Source: Ophioderma brevispina (taxonomy: Eukaryota; Echinodermata; Ophiuroidea; Amphilepidida; Ophiodermatidae). From it: 64,000 bases of DNA. This document shows, in pieces, positions 38,001-49,199 of this stretch. Position 1 is the first letter of the stretch. The number at the start of each line of letters is the position of its first letter. The stretch spans positions 18,162-82,161 of the forward strand of contig JAMKCH010005405.1 in the NCBI GenBank assembly GCA_023653785.1, written 5' to 3'. A model generated the notes under the pieces. It did not search any database and had not been told where the DNA came from. It worked only from the letters and a program-made list of their open reading frames with translations. A program made the translations under genes and the position numbers.

Positions 38001-39635
38001 ATGTTCTACAAATTCACAATTCAAATGCGATTCATAATACAAGTATCAACAGTCAATACCGCAATAAGGCATTAGTCTCATTCCCATGGCACAGTCAGTA
38101 GCAGCAATCACCAGTGTGGTGAAAAATATACACCTGGTTTTTGGGTATGATATGTATACCAGAACACATAAAGGTCAGTTCATTTTACTCTCCCTATGTA
38201 TTGAGTCCTTGTAGATGAGCAAGTGTTGCCCATATAAGCCAGTAATTGTCTCAACTCCATGGCACAATCAGTAAACTTCAATGCAGAGTGTGTTGAGGAA
38301 AAATGGGGCATCATTGATACACAGATACACAAATTTTGTTAAAGCGAAACTTGAATAGCTCACCTTAACTTTGTCAATGGGGATGGACCTAAATGAATAC
38401 TCAAAGTATTAAGACTTGTTGGAAGGGATTTATACCAATACCATAATGCTTTGCAACATGGCTATACTGTACTGTACTCAACACACTATCAGTACTTAGG
38501 TATAACAAGTTACCGTACTTCAGAATTCTAAAAAGACAAGACAATTCAAGATATGTCCAAATAACTAACATTCTGTGCTAACAAGAGATTCAAGTATGTT
38601 TTTGTGGTTAGCTTGTATACAGACATGTGACCTCCATCAAGTTAGAGTTTCCAAATATGTGCACTCTGGAAACGTGTTTAAACATAGATGATGGGACTTT
38701 CCTAGAGGTGCAAAAGCACAGACAAATGAAGATTAAATCAAGTATGACTCTCGGAATAAGAAGAACATTGTCCCCAAACATAAATGGTGATGCAATTTAG
38801 AACATGATTCCAAATTTGAAACCTTTCCCAATTTTACCCCATGGTAATTAGGCAGGCTACACATTTAAACGTGGTATTTACTTCCATCATATGTTGAGTA
38901 GTCTGTAGGAAAAGTTGTAAGCATGAAACTTTGGTCTGGAAGAAGGAGTTTATATATGGCCATGTGTATTATTGCCAACTATTATGTGTATGTACAGATG
39001 TACCAATAAAAAATTATCTATTGGAAAAGTTCAAGATGATAATGTCTGGCGTGATGTCTTCTTGATGTCAGTGGGTTTTGTTAGAAGCTACAGTTTAACT
39101 AAAAGGGTTGACCTGCCTGTCTTGGTAGACAAAGTTTCATATGATAGAATGGCTTCACCCCCAAAACCCCATAAAGCTTATTTCCAAATCCATTTTGATT
39201 TTGTGGAACTAAACACGTATTTGTAAGCCCCATAGAGTATCGTGTAAAATTAATATGGTGACCAAAAGGGGCACATTTTGCTCATAACTTCCAAAACCAA
39301 ATGTCCTTCAGCCACCAAGATTTCTCAGGGTAAATAGAAAAAAATAGAGCTTTTGCAGATACCAAAAATTTGACCCACCTGCCAGTAAAATTTGGGTCCT
39401 GGGGACAGGGCCCTTTAATCCACAAACAGGGGAATGTAGATCATGAGGGGTAGGTGTAAAGCAGAATTCATTATGTTTGGCATATTAAACAGGCAGTTAT
39501 ATAATGAAACATGCCATACAACATCAACACTTGAAGTAGTGTCCTTGTCGCGATAAGATTTTTGCTTTCATGTTTTAATTTGGTAGTTCAATCAACAAGC
39601 TTTTAGTAATTCAATAAAGAGAACCAACCAAGGCA
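35026..39635. other. Gene-free region
   Basis: No frame resembling a known protein and no clear inverted terminal repeats in about 4.6 kb of AT-rich sequence. A gattggcc/ccaatcac inverted pair lies near 36032-36079, and a tatatatagcac run lies near 37242-37253. I see nothing else to annotate. Confidence 0.5.
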
Positions 39636-39802
39636 CTTCATATGGTAGACGTTTCATATAAAAGTCCCATTGATGCAAATGAGGTATTGCCATTCATACC
39701 GTCAAGCACTACTGCACAACGTCATACAGCGCATGAGGGAATAAATTGTAATACCTCATTTGCATCAATGGGACTTCTATATGAAACGTCTACCCTTCAT
39801 AT
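39636..39802. mobile_element. Palindromic MITE, 151 bp, with 8-bp target duplication
   Basis: CTTCATAT flanks the element exactly (39636-39643 and 39795-39802). The ends GGTAGACGTTTCATATA and TATATGAAACGTCTACC begin long inverted arms that run on through agtcccattgatgcaaatga and ggtatt. An 8-bp duplication fits the hAT superfamily. Near-complete palindromy means both strands show similar short open frames, none meaningful. Confidence 0.9.
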
Positions 39803-40034
39803 GACTGTGACCATCATGGCATGAAAAGGTTCTTGCACCCATTTCAAGCGGACAAAGGTAGAATTGCATAATGCCCTGAAATACATATCAGCGGGTCATT
39901 CAGCCAATCAAGTATTCATTAAGATAATTTACCTCTCAACTCTACCATCTTGGTCACATGAAATTTGGCAGTGAAACCTATCAGACATTCATGAAGTCCC
40001 AAATCATGTGATAATGTCATCATAAGACCCATGT

Positions 40035-40190
40035 TTGGGACAAAATCACTGCCTGGACCAGCGGCACTCTTGTGGCTTGCCCTCGCTGGTCATGGGGCTG
40101 TGGGTCCCTGGTTCGATCCCCACTCACGATGTGAAAATTTTCTTCAGCTTCTATCCCTGTTCCCCCCCCTCCCTTCCTCCTTGTTTTAAG
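40035..40190 (+). mobile_element. tRNA-derived SINE-like head
   Basis: ggttcgatcc at 40110-40119 matches a Pol III B box. The preceding atggggctgtgggtcc is shared with the sequence at 55.2 kb (atggggctgggggccc), which also ends in a B box. Both are followed by pyrimidine-rich sequence with ctt-ttc runs. It does not fold into an intact tRNA cloverleaf, so I call it a SINE head rather than a tRNA gene. Confidence 0.55.
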
Positions 40191-40242
40191 ATGAGAGCTG
40201 TTAGGGTTTTATACCTCTTCTTTTAGGTAAAAACTGCAAATA

Positions 40243-40868
40243 AAATAAAAGCATTATTTATATAGCACTTTTACAATTATTCAAAGGTGGATAGGATGCA
40301 TGACCATGGATTTACAAATGCAAACCCGACAACACATATTTCCACTGACTTAAAAAAACTTACCCCTAAAATCGATCGTTAGCCTATCTTGCTTTGCTTA
40401 CAAAACTTTTTTGAAGATTTTGTCTCTTTTGAGTTTCATACCCTAAACAAATACAGCACATTTCCAGGGTTAAGAAAAAACACTTTTTTTCATTTTGCTG
40501 ATTTTAAACAAACACTAAAAAATACAACAAACAAATACAAATTCATCTTTTTTTAAAAAAAGTGGACCCCCTTTTACGCATTTTCTTGTTCCACTCATCA
40601 TATCCACCTTTGAATACAAGTGGCCCCCTGGGCCAAAGCGCTTTACATTTATTCCTCTCATTTTTCACATAGTGAAATTCGGCCATCAATTATAACGGCG
40701 CACATTATGACTACCTTAACAGCTCCCCATTTACACCTGGGTGAAGTACCGACAATCAGATAAAAGGTCTTGCCCAGGGACACAACCATGTTGACCACAG
40801 AGGGCTGGAACTCACAACCTAAGGATCACGAGGCCTGTATTTTCCACTGGACCACACGCGTGCTCTTG
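40243..40868 (-). mobile_element. tRNA-derived SINE, interrupted by a MITE
   Basis: Read on the - strand, it begins with a tRNA-like head (A-box-like TGGTCCAGTGG at 40844-40854, decayed B box) and ends in aaagtgctatataaataatg near 40250. The intact relative at 59.1-59.4 kb has the same head, the cttgcccagggacaca core and the tatatagcgcttt tail. The unit here is split by the 335-bp inverted-repeat element at 40280-40614, so the SINE is the older insertion. Confidence 0.75.
40280..40614. mobile_element. MITE inserted in the SINE
   Basis: TTCAAAGGTGGATA (40280-40293) and TATCCACCTTTGAA (40601-40614) are perfect 14-bp terminal inverted repeats. TACAA occurs a few bases to the left and immediately to the right, a possible short duplication. 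The interior is A/T-rich without a frame. Confidence 0.75.
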
Positions 40869-40940
40869 TGCGTAAAACTCTAACGAGAGATAGGCTAGAA
40901 CCAGAGCCTTGTTAGGGTCATGTTTCCAGACAAAACGGCA

Positions 40941-41105
40941 TACACGTTTCCTATAGAATTCCCATTGAGCAAATGAGGTATTGCCATGCCATTCATTCCG
41001 TCAAGCACATATACTGGCATACACGTCATACAAGCGCATGACGGTACTCATTGTAATACCTCATTTGCAAACATGGGACTTCTATATGAAACGTTACTAC
41101 CCAGA
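40941..41105. mobile_element. Second, diverged copy of the 39.6-kb palindromic MITE
   Basis: Shared motifs: cacgtttcctatagaattcc-cattgagcaaatgaggtatt on the left and aatacctcatttgcaaacat-gggacttctatatgaaacgt on the right, with ccgtcaagcac and cgtcataca in the middle. Extra bases in the loop and mismatches in both arms show that it is older than the first copy. Confidence 0.8.
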
Positions 41106-41905
41106 CCACACACTATATTATGCCAACCCTCCCACACTCAAAAACACGTTGCCTTTAGGACATTATATAGCACCCTCTCTGTTTTTGCCTTATCAGCCTA
41201 GCAATAATAGGCTTAATGCCATCGAGTAGAAATTTTCTGTCAAGGCAAGCCACTAAAATATACTGTCTTTTTTTATCTTGTTCATTCTTGTGAAAGCACA
41301 GTTAATGCAAGTATTGAAATTGCGGTGCTTCTCTATGAAACAATTTTTTTGAAATTTTGAGTTTTAAATTGGTTTTTTTATTGGGGTATATTTGTATTTT
41401 TTGCACTGATTTCCAAGGTGACCCTTATGCATTTTTTCATCACTCACTTGTCCTAGCTGCTATGTTGTATAATCTAGAATTGATAGATGCATTTGCAGCC
41501 TAAATTTTAACACACCTGGTTGGTCAAGTGTTGCTGCTAATTACATTTAGCTAGCTAGGTCATGGACTTTTTTGCAATACCATTCCCATGTCTGGTTGGT
41601 AAAACAAGCTCAGTGCCTCTGGTCAGACAGATGTTCATTTAACAATGAGCTTGTACCAAGTAGTTTTACATGGAGACTAGTATAATACAATGGTAACATT
41701 TCTGTACATTTAAAAAATGGTTTTATATTTCTTCTCAAATGTAACTATTTGTATTTTTCCATAAACAGTCAGGCATCAATCCCAATCAATAGAATTTCTG
41801 CTCATTTATTGTTGTCAGTCAATTCTATCTTTACCCCTAAAAATCAATATTTTCTTTCTCAATTTAAAATAAATGTTCCTTGATTTCTTGGACCCACAAA
41901 CCTTT
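41106..41905. other. Gene-free sequence
   Basis: AT-rich, no convincing frame and no inverted terminal repeats recognised. Confidence 0.5.
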
Positions 41906-41909
41906 CCTC

Positions 41910-42250
41910 GGTGTGTGTGTAATATGTGTGCTCCCATTTATTAGTCCCAGTCTGTGTCCTGTCTCTCTGCTGGTGCATGTTTTGAGGTGTGTGTGCCTAG
42001 TGTTGTGTGGTTTGTAACAGATTCAACAATAAGAAGTAAACAATTGAACAGATCTGTTTGCTCAGAGCAAGACCAAGAACTATTTGTATGTATATGTATG
42101 TGCCTATATATGTGTGTGTTTGTGTATGTATGCATGTATGTGTCTATATTTGTGGTGTGTTTGTGTGTGTATGATGGTGGGTGTGTGGGTATGTGGTTGT
42201 GTGGTGTGTGTGTGAGTGAGTGAGTGAGTAGTGAGTGAGTGAGGAGCGAG
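41910..42250. repeat. TG-rich microsatellite with GTGA run
   Basis: Imperfect tgtgtg/tatgta repeats from about 41912, densest from 42085 to 42212, end in a gtgagtgagtgagtgag run at 42210-42243. Frames in both strands are made of Cys/Val or His/Thr repeats and are artefacts. Confidence 0.85.
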
Positions 42251-43290
42251 CTGCGCCAGCATTACATATAATAAAGCGTAATAACTTATCTCATATTACG
42301 GCATTCCTTTGGACATTAACTTTAGTATATGTATAATGTTTCTATCTATTAGCTAATTAACTAATTAGAGAACTTCGGAAAAGTTTGTGATTCTTTGTGC
42401 TCACACTAGGTTTTTGTTAACAGAATAAACCTATACAAGATTGACATTGCTTAGGTTAATAGTGTTTCAGACTGGATTTTTTATTTAATAGTGTTTAAAA
42501 ACAGATACATGTTTGTCTTTATGGGTCTGTCTGGGTCATTTTTGGTTAAGGTGTGGTCATTTGTTTCCTCTCATGCCAACACTCTTGAGCATTCACCCAA
42601 ATTAGGTAGAAAGACCTTCCTTGGTCAAGCTGGTTCATATAGGGTGTGCACAGATTGGGCCAATTAAGGGTGCATCTCGAAAAATCTTATGAAATTTGTT
42701 TTTCAGTCGCAGATAAACTGCTATCCCCAATCTTGGCAGAAGATCCACTGTGGCCCAACACCATATGGGGTTTAAAAGATTGGATTCAAAGGTAACCAGC
42801 ATTTAAAACCAAATTCAGGTTGAAGAATCACTCAACTGCTGACATGGTGGCCAATATGGTGGGTTAACAAGATATGGGTCAAAGCTCATGTGTATGGATA
42901 AGGGGCATTTTGTCAGTTGGGAAAGTTATATGTGTTTTGAAAATTGTTTCTCTAACTGCCTAAACGATTTGAGCCAATTGCAGCCTAAGAGTGGTCAGAA
43001 GAGCCACTGACTCATAGGGTGTGTTCAGAGGAATGACACCCATTGACCCTCTATATGGACCTTAACGCCATCTACAAGTGTTACAACATTTTGCGATCCA
43101 ACTAGAGGCAAGACTTGGTTCGAGAAACCACCTTTCATTAATACCAACATTTCTTTTACCAAGTCAATTTGTTTATGATAGTATTTTCCATTGTAAGTAA
43201 AAATAAGGGAGCGATCACAAAAATCTGTCCTCTTGATACCATCACTTGATAGGATTCTGCATCATTGATGCTCTGGTGTATAAACCCGTA
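42251..43290. other. Gene-free sequence
   Basis: Moderately repetitive phrases, but no frame and no clear terminal repeats. The stretch leads into the TGACCTTTGACC-containing array. Confidence 0.4.
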
Positions 43291-43299
43291 TTTCCCAAG

Positions 43300-43810
43300 T
43301 GTTAGATGTGTTGATCCAAACCTACACCTCAACTCAGTTATGTGATTTTGGACGTGACTGCAGTGACCTTTGACCCTTGGTATGTGACTTGTGGACTCAG
43401 CAAATATGAAGGAACCCCCTATTTGCACCTTTGACCCAAGATAGGTTTAAGTCGGACTTCAACTTTTGAAGACCTAAAAATGAAATCTACCAATTGGGAA
43501 CATGACCGCAGATGACCTGTGACTTGGTATGTGACTTTTGACCTCAACAACATTTTTTTGGCTCCAAGTCACACAAGTCATTGGTAACAACATATGAAGG
43601 ACCTGTATTGCACCCTTGACCTAAGCTTGGTTCTAATCGGATTCAACTTTTCAAAAGAAGACATTAAAATGAAACCCTAAACCCAGCTGGCACATGAACT
43701 CAGATGACCTTTGACCTGGGTCTAGACCTTTGACATCTCCACTATGTAAAGGAAATACTACTTGCACCTTAACCCCAAGTTGATATAAATTGGATGCGAT
43801 TAAGCCCAAA
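43300..43810. repeat. Three diverged units containing TGACCTTTGACC
   Basis: Each unit runs gacct-tgac-tggtatgtgacttttgacc, then aaatatgaagga-c, tttgcacctttgaccc-aag and tt-aagtcggacttcaactttt. Starts are near 43330, 43500 and 43690. The exact 12-mer TGACCTTTGACC appears at 43369-43380 and near 43705, with degenerate forms elsewhere in the units. Confidence 0.65.
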
Positions 43811-43865
43811 TTAAGTGGTCGAGCTATGATATGAGTTGCAGTCGATATTTTAAAATCAAGCAAGA

Positions 43866-44236
43866 CCATGCATGTCGTGACTTGCTAAATCAGAAAAATC
43901 GAAAAATAAAAAAATCCTCAAAAAATCAGATTTTTTTGCATGTCTGTAATAAAGTTACAGGTACCCTACCATATCTGCCAAATGTTAAGGGCAGAAGCAT
44001 CCTAATAAGGCAAAAACTCGATATTACTAGTATTACTGTCCGTTCGGACACTTAACTTACAACACGGGTAATTGGATGGAGAGTCATTGAACACTGCGTT
44101 TTCTTCTTTTATTTCTGTCAATGCTTCGGTTGGAAAAAGTTAATTTATGAGAATCCTACAGATTTATCCTTCACTTTGAAGCTATCCTGCAAATTTGAAA
44201 TATTTTGACTCTTTCGGATGAATCACTGATAGTGGG
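43866..44236. mobile_element. Truncated copy of the 56.8-kb TTAA MITE
   Basis: It matches the element at 56837-57183 through cttgctaaatcag, aaaaatcagattttt-gcatgt, ctgtccgttcggacactta, acgg-taattg-atggaga, ttatgagaat-ctacag and gaatcactgatagtg. Both terminal inverted repeats are missing or partial, so it is a decayed copy. Confidence 0.8.
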
Positions 44237-46040
44237 CGGAATATCATCCAATTTCTATCATATCATGTTTGGGATCGATATTTTCACACAATGGGACTCC
44301 TCAAAACATAACCAATGAGTTTAAATTGGACTGTAAATTTGTGAAACAAGAGTGAAAAACGAAAACCTAACCAAAATGGAACACAGACACAAACATACAC
44401 ACATACATACACATATACATACATGCGGGACATGGCGCCCTCACAAAATCACCCTACTGCTTTTCAAACCAGGGGGATGGATAAAAAAAGAGTAGGGACA
44501 CCTGTTATTTGAAAATCTCTCGTTGATCTGTGATGAGCTCATTTACATATTTTCCAATTTCAAGGAAATTCATAATCACTCTACTTACGACTTAAACCGA
44601 TTGTCTGGAACTTTGTCTATTCCGGCACGGTCATAGAAACATGAGGTCGTGTTGTATGTTTTTTGGACAGTTATGAATATAAATGGTTATTTTTCATATT
44701 TTCCAATAAAATGGGCTTAAACTCAGGCTGTGGGCCCATCTTAATTGCACACCGTTAAATTATGTATTTGGAATCCGTAAATATTCTTGTAGAATTTAAT
44801 CAATTCAGCTAGCTTCCAAAAATGTTGGTCACATATGGTCCGTTTTTCATATGGGTTTGAAAATCATGCACTTAGGCCATAAAAATGCAGCAAGTTGAAT
44901 GGAGAGATCATCAAAACATGATCACAAACAAATCACACATGGGCACAAAATCAAAATTTCTTCTGTGATTGAAGGTGGAAAAAAAACATAAAGCCTATTA
45001 CAGCACATTATGAAATGCATGTTTTCATTATACTTCAGAATTACCTTACTTTAGGTCTCGACCGACCGACAAATTAGCAGTCCACCACCCCCCACTTTAC
45101 ACCGCCAAAATTGCGATTTTGCTATCAGAAAAAAAGAGTTCATATTTGTCTCATTATACCTCAATGAATGATGGCCCGGCCCAGGAGCGGTTCCCTCCTT
45201 GATCTTGCTGTTATGAACAGAATGTGTCTCATTCGAAATGGATGTTTTTTGTGATATGCCTTTAATTTCAAGCGGGAGGGGGACCATTAAAAAAAAATCG
45301 ACAATATTTGGTCCCCCCTTTAATTCATACAGCTAGGGCCTAATCTCTCTTAAAATGAGTAACTGGCAATCCATCAATGCTCGTCCTCATTTCAAGTACT
45401 CGGGGTTTCCCTTTTGGGTTTCTTAAAATTACAACACAATATAATACAAGAAACATGTTGGTGCTGGGCACCAATGTATGCCCCGCGCATTGGCAGAATT
45501 ATTTAAACCTCCAAAATAGCCAGAATTGTCGAGAGATAATAACATTTTCCAAACAAAAAAATGCTAGTGTATGTGACTTTTCTTGAAACTGATTGTATAA
45601 ATAGTGGTATCGAAACTTAACGCAGTTCACTATACTCTTGTCCAAGTGTACTGTAGTACCTAAATAGTCGACTCGCATCGTAACTGATGCCAGCTGTCAA
45701 GAATTGGTCAATATTTCTGAATATGCAATGATATAACAGGCCTGCTGCATTTCGCCCAACTGGTAGTTAGAGATGAGTGTATTATTGACCCCAACTCAAC
45801 ACGTGGAAATAGAACCTTTTACAGATCCAATATAAATTGTATAACAACAGTGAAAATACAATCATCTCACACTGTATCAGCATTTACTTACAAAAAAATA
45901 TTTTCGTGTTGGCATTTATTATGCCAGGTTCATAACAACCATACGTAATTTTGCACTGTTCATCATTTTCAATTGTCATGAAAAAGTGTAGACCAAGGCT
46001 CTTCGGCTTCAATGCAGCAAAAATCATCCATGTGTCACGT
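44237..46040. other. Gene-free sequence
   Basis: Contains an acat-rich microsatellite at about 44388-44424. Otherwise it is AT-rich with no frame or terminal repeat I can support. Confidence 0.45.
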
Positions 46041-46052
46041 TACTCACATATA

Positions 46053-46075
46053 TAGCCCGCGCTCCCGCGCGGGCA
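46053..46075. repeat. GC-rich hairpin in AT-rich DNA
   Basis: gcccgcg, a short tcc-type loop, then cgcgggc form a strong stem directly after an atata stretch. Such hairpins mark the 3' ends of some Helitrons, but I do not see a convincing CTRR end or partner here. Confidence 0.4.
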
Positions 46076-46244
46076 ATCAAATCACAAAAAATAAAGATAC
46101 GAAACAAGACTCTTGCAGAAAGACACAAAATGACTGTTCTTCGCTGTGATTTTGCAGACGATGTGACGTGGAAGCCATTCCGAGAATGCAATCAAGCTGC
46201 ACTCAAGGTTAGTCCACTGAATAATGACTCTGGTCTTTTTGTCA

Positions 46245-46530
46245 ATAACCCTAACATAAGCCATAAACCTAAACCTAACCACACCCGTAACATATTACCC
46301 TAACACAAGCATACTCATAACTATAAGGCTACTGTATTTGCGAAAAACGAACAGAACTACAATTGGAGTACACGCGTTATTCCGGCATAACGTGCATAAC
46401 GGAAAAAAGCGTGTAATCCATTGAAGTTTCCGTGTCGTTTCGCAGAATACAGTAAGCCTAACTCAACCCCTCAATAACCAAAACCTAACATAACCTGACC
46501 TAACCTAAAAGCCCTTTTAACCTTTAACCA
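46245..46530. repeat. Degenerate CCTAA-rich simple sequence
   Basis: Two clusters (46245-46315 and 46450-46530) of taacccta/cctaacata/cctaacc variants. They resemble a decayed telomere-like array, but no long perfect TTAGGG run is present. Confidence 0.5.
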
Positions 46531-46599
46531 AAAATACCATTAAATAATCTGTGGCACTTTAAATAAGGATAATATAAAAGGATCTTTTGACAGTGGGTA

Positions 46600-46660
46600 A
46601 CAAGAGGAAGGGGGGGGGGAGGGGGGGGAAGGGAGGGAAGGCCGCCCCCCCCCCCTTGTG
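46600..46660. repeat. Poly-G / poly-C tract
   Basis: A G-rich run (46608-46640) is followed within about 15 bases by a run of twelve or so C, which could fold back or form quadruplex structure. The Gly/Arg/Pro frames over it are artefacts. Confidence 0.8.
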
Positions 46661-47595
46661 GCAGCCAATTACAAACAAATTGGTTTGTAAAGTTGACCAA
46701 CCACAACACGCTTTTAAGCCTATGGTTTACTATGGCAATAGTTTCCATGAAACTGAACTACCAGACTACCCGACCTCATCAGCCTCGACCCCACCTTTCA
46801 CATAATCAACCGGCGATTTGGTACATAAGAAAACCTGGATATTTTTCTCATCTCATCTGCAAAATATTTTGTTTTAATATTTCCCTTATGGATGCTAATT
46901 GAATACACATAATACTGCTCACATTAAAAGTATGTCTGATTCAAATGAAATGGACATTTTTGAATTAAAGAATGTGGTGGTGGTCCTCGTATGAAACAGA
47001 GGGAAAAACACATGCCTGTAATCGGGTGAGGTACCTCTTAAGGGATGCAGGTGCACTCCAGCAATACAAACATTCATTAAAGGGATAAGCAGCCGTGGAT
47101 TGATGATTCGAAAGTCGAACAAATCATGAACTCATATTTTGGGTATTTGTGTTAATGCCTGGATGTGTGCTAACATTGATCTTTGTTTAATCTGTATTGG
47201 GTTACGGGAGAACCGGTATGACAAATTCCTCATATACTTCATTTTTTTCCGTTAATGTGGATTGTCACACTTATAATCCGATTTATAAGTCTAAAAAATA
47301 TTCATTCCCACAAATTTTGTATTCTCTCGCATTATCAATGCTTATCCCTTTAAAATCGCTATCTCGGCTGTTTTGAAAGTCCTACTTTTTACAAATACGA
47401 ATCAAAACAAATTATAAACGACGACACCGTCTTGACAAGTGATTGGATTATTTAATGCTGTGTACATTCATTGTGGACAATAAATTATTTTTCTTAAAAT
47501 CTAGGTTCGACACAGATCTCTATGTGGATGACTATATATAACATATCATGCCAAAGATTCCCCACATTGTAATTTTCTTAATTTTTACAGGGGTA
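46661..47595. other. Gene-free sequence
   Basis: No convincing frame. An inverted pair agggataagc (47080) and gcttatccctt (47339) about 260 bases apart may mark another small MITE whose ends I cannot fix. Confidence 0.4.
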
Positions 47596-47639
47596 ATACT
47601 ATCCGCTACATTGTTCGCAACTTACATAGTTATCGAGCC

Positions 47640-48380
47640 GGTCCATAATTTCGGCGAAATCGAGAATGAATTCTCGCAAATATTCTCTGAACAAATTGTT
47701 GGCAAGAAGTGAAGTAGATTTCTCCATAGTATGGGACAGTGTGTCATTTGTTGGGCTTTTGTTGCTACAATTATTTTGGGTCTTAAAATAGATAATGGTC
47801 CCAGGAATCCAAATCATTGTTTTACCATTTTTTTTATCCCTTCCGTTTGGGGCCATCCTTGATTGCCAAAATGGGCCGCCATTTTCAAATATTTTTTTTT
47901 TTGCTCTGTATCTTGACTCTGAGCAAACATAGAGGTTCATTGGTGCAATACCCATGTTTTTTATGTCAAGCAACACAAATACCGCATTCAGAAAGTCGCA
48001 GATTGTTTCCTCCAGGCGGATACTTGATTCAAAATGGCCGCCATTGCACATTGCAAAACATATTTTGCTCTATATTGTCTTCGGAGCATCATAGGAGGCT
48101 CATTTTGCAGCATACCCATGTTTGTATGTCAAGAACACAATATTACATCAGAAAGTCGCAGATCGTTTCCTTCTGGCAGCCATCTTGATTTCAAATGCCG
48201 CCATTTTTAATCTATACTTCGCCCAATACATCTGGACTCTGAGCAACATAAAAGGCTCATTTGGTTGCAATAAGCCATGTCTGTGATTTCAAAGAACACA
48301 TTATTACTTCATAAGTCCGTAGATTGTTTTCCTTCAGGTGCCATCCTTGAATTTCAAAAGGTTGCTAGCAGTCTAAGCGC
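47640..48380. repeat. Left arm of a fold-back composite: ~160-bp tandem repeats
   Basis: The outer part (attttgggtcttaaaata-g-taatggtcc-aggaatccaaatc) is followed by four diverged units. Each has a gccgccatttt/ttcaaaatggc palindromic core, a gagcaa-ata-agaggctcat segment and a cccatgtttgtatgtcaa segment; cores lie near 47870, 48035, 48195 and 48345. The reverse complement of the same arrangement is at 51690-52590. The 150-residue open frame on the - strand (47599-48051) is carried by this repeat and matches no family I know. Confidence 0.8.
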
Positions 48381-48659
48381 TGAACCGTCGATATTTAATA
48401 TAAGATCGATCGAGCGACCCTTGTTCGAGTCCCGTTGGAGAGTCGGGTTTCTTGCCATACTCAAATATTTCCTATAAGGTCGGATATTCATAATTTGCAT
48501 ATTTTGATTATGGCGATTTCTCCTTGCGCTCACCATTGGCATAGAATGTCAGGTTGTATCAGTGGTGACCAGGGCGCCCCATGTTCGGATAGCCATATAA
48601 TGTCCTTCCAACCTCCAACCCGCACTGGGCAGGTGGAAGGGTTGTCTTAATCCAACCGG
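48381..48659. other. Sequence between the left arm and the SINE
   Basis: No frame of note and no match to the right-arm flank. It contains several palindromic bits (gatcgatcgagcg near 48405). Confidence 0.35.
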
Positions 48660-48660
48660 T

Positions 48661-48890
48661 AACAGAAAGATGCCAGGGCACATGGGTTCAGTGGCTATCG
48701 CTCGCCGCAAAGGTTGTTGGGTTCGAGCCCCGCTGCGCCCAATGTGGTTTGTGCACTTTGGGCAAGGCACTTTTACCCACTTTACCCCCTCGCTTGCCTC
48801 TCTCCACCCAGGAGTGTAAATGGGTACCGGCATATGCCTGGGAATCCAAAACAGACTAGCCGTGCGGAAGGAGTGCCGAACCCCCCACAG
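48661..48890 (+). mobile_element. tRNA-derived SINE
   Basis: Pol III-like head with A-box-like ttcagtggctatcg (48687-48700) and a clean B box GGGTTCGAGCCC (48719-48730). The head is followed by a core, actttgggcaaggcactttt ... ctccacccaggagtgtaaat-gggtaccgg. This core is of the kind seen in dispersed invertebrate SINEs, from my general knowledge and without a database check. It sits inside the fold-back composite. Confidence 0.65.
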
Positions 48891-49199
48891 GCAACATTAA
48901 TAATGAGGAATGTGGCCCCAACCAACCAACCAATGACAGAGAGATGACACTCCACCTGCGGGCGCACCATTTGCATTTGCAACATGTTGAGGTTTTCGTC
49001 CTGCAGTGGACTGACATAGCTGATGCTGATGATGAATGGATGAACTTCGTCCAATACCTGGACTTCTGACAGTAATAAAAGGCTCCATTTGTGGCACCTA
49101 TGTAATGTGATGTTTTGGATATTGATGTTGTGGCAGAGTGGGTCACCGTGAAAGACAAATGCTAAGGGACCATCCACCAAACCGAAAAGGGTGCTGGAG

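Noticed and set aside
41954..42223. 89-residue Cys/Val-rich frame
   Set aside because: It is the translation of the TG microsatellite.
46053..46075. Helitron 3' end
   Set aside because: A GC hairpin is present but no CTRR terminus, no TC 5' partner and no A|T insertion context could be shown.
47599..48051. 150-residue open frame on the - strand
   Set aside because: It lies wholly in the tandem-repeat arm of the fold-back structure, its repeats give related short frames, and it matches no family I know.
48661..48740. Candidate tRNA gene
   Set aside because: The B box is good, but the acceptor and anticodon stems do not form and a SINE core follows; the heads at 40.1, 40.85, 55.2 and 59.35 kb were rejected as tRNA genes for the same kind of reason.
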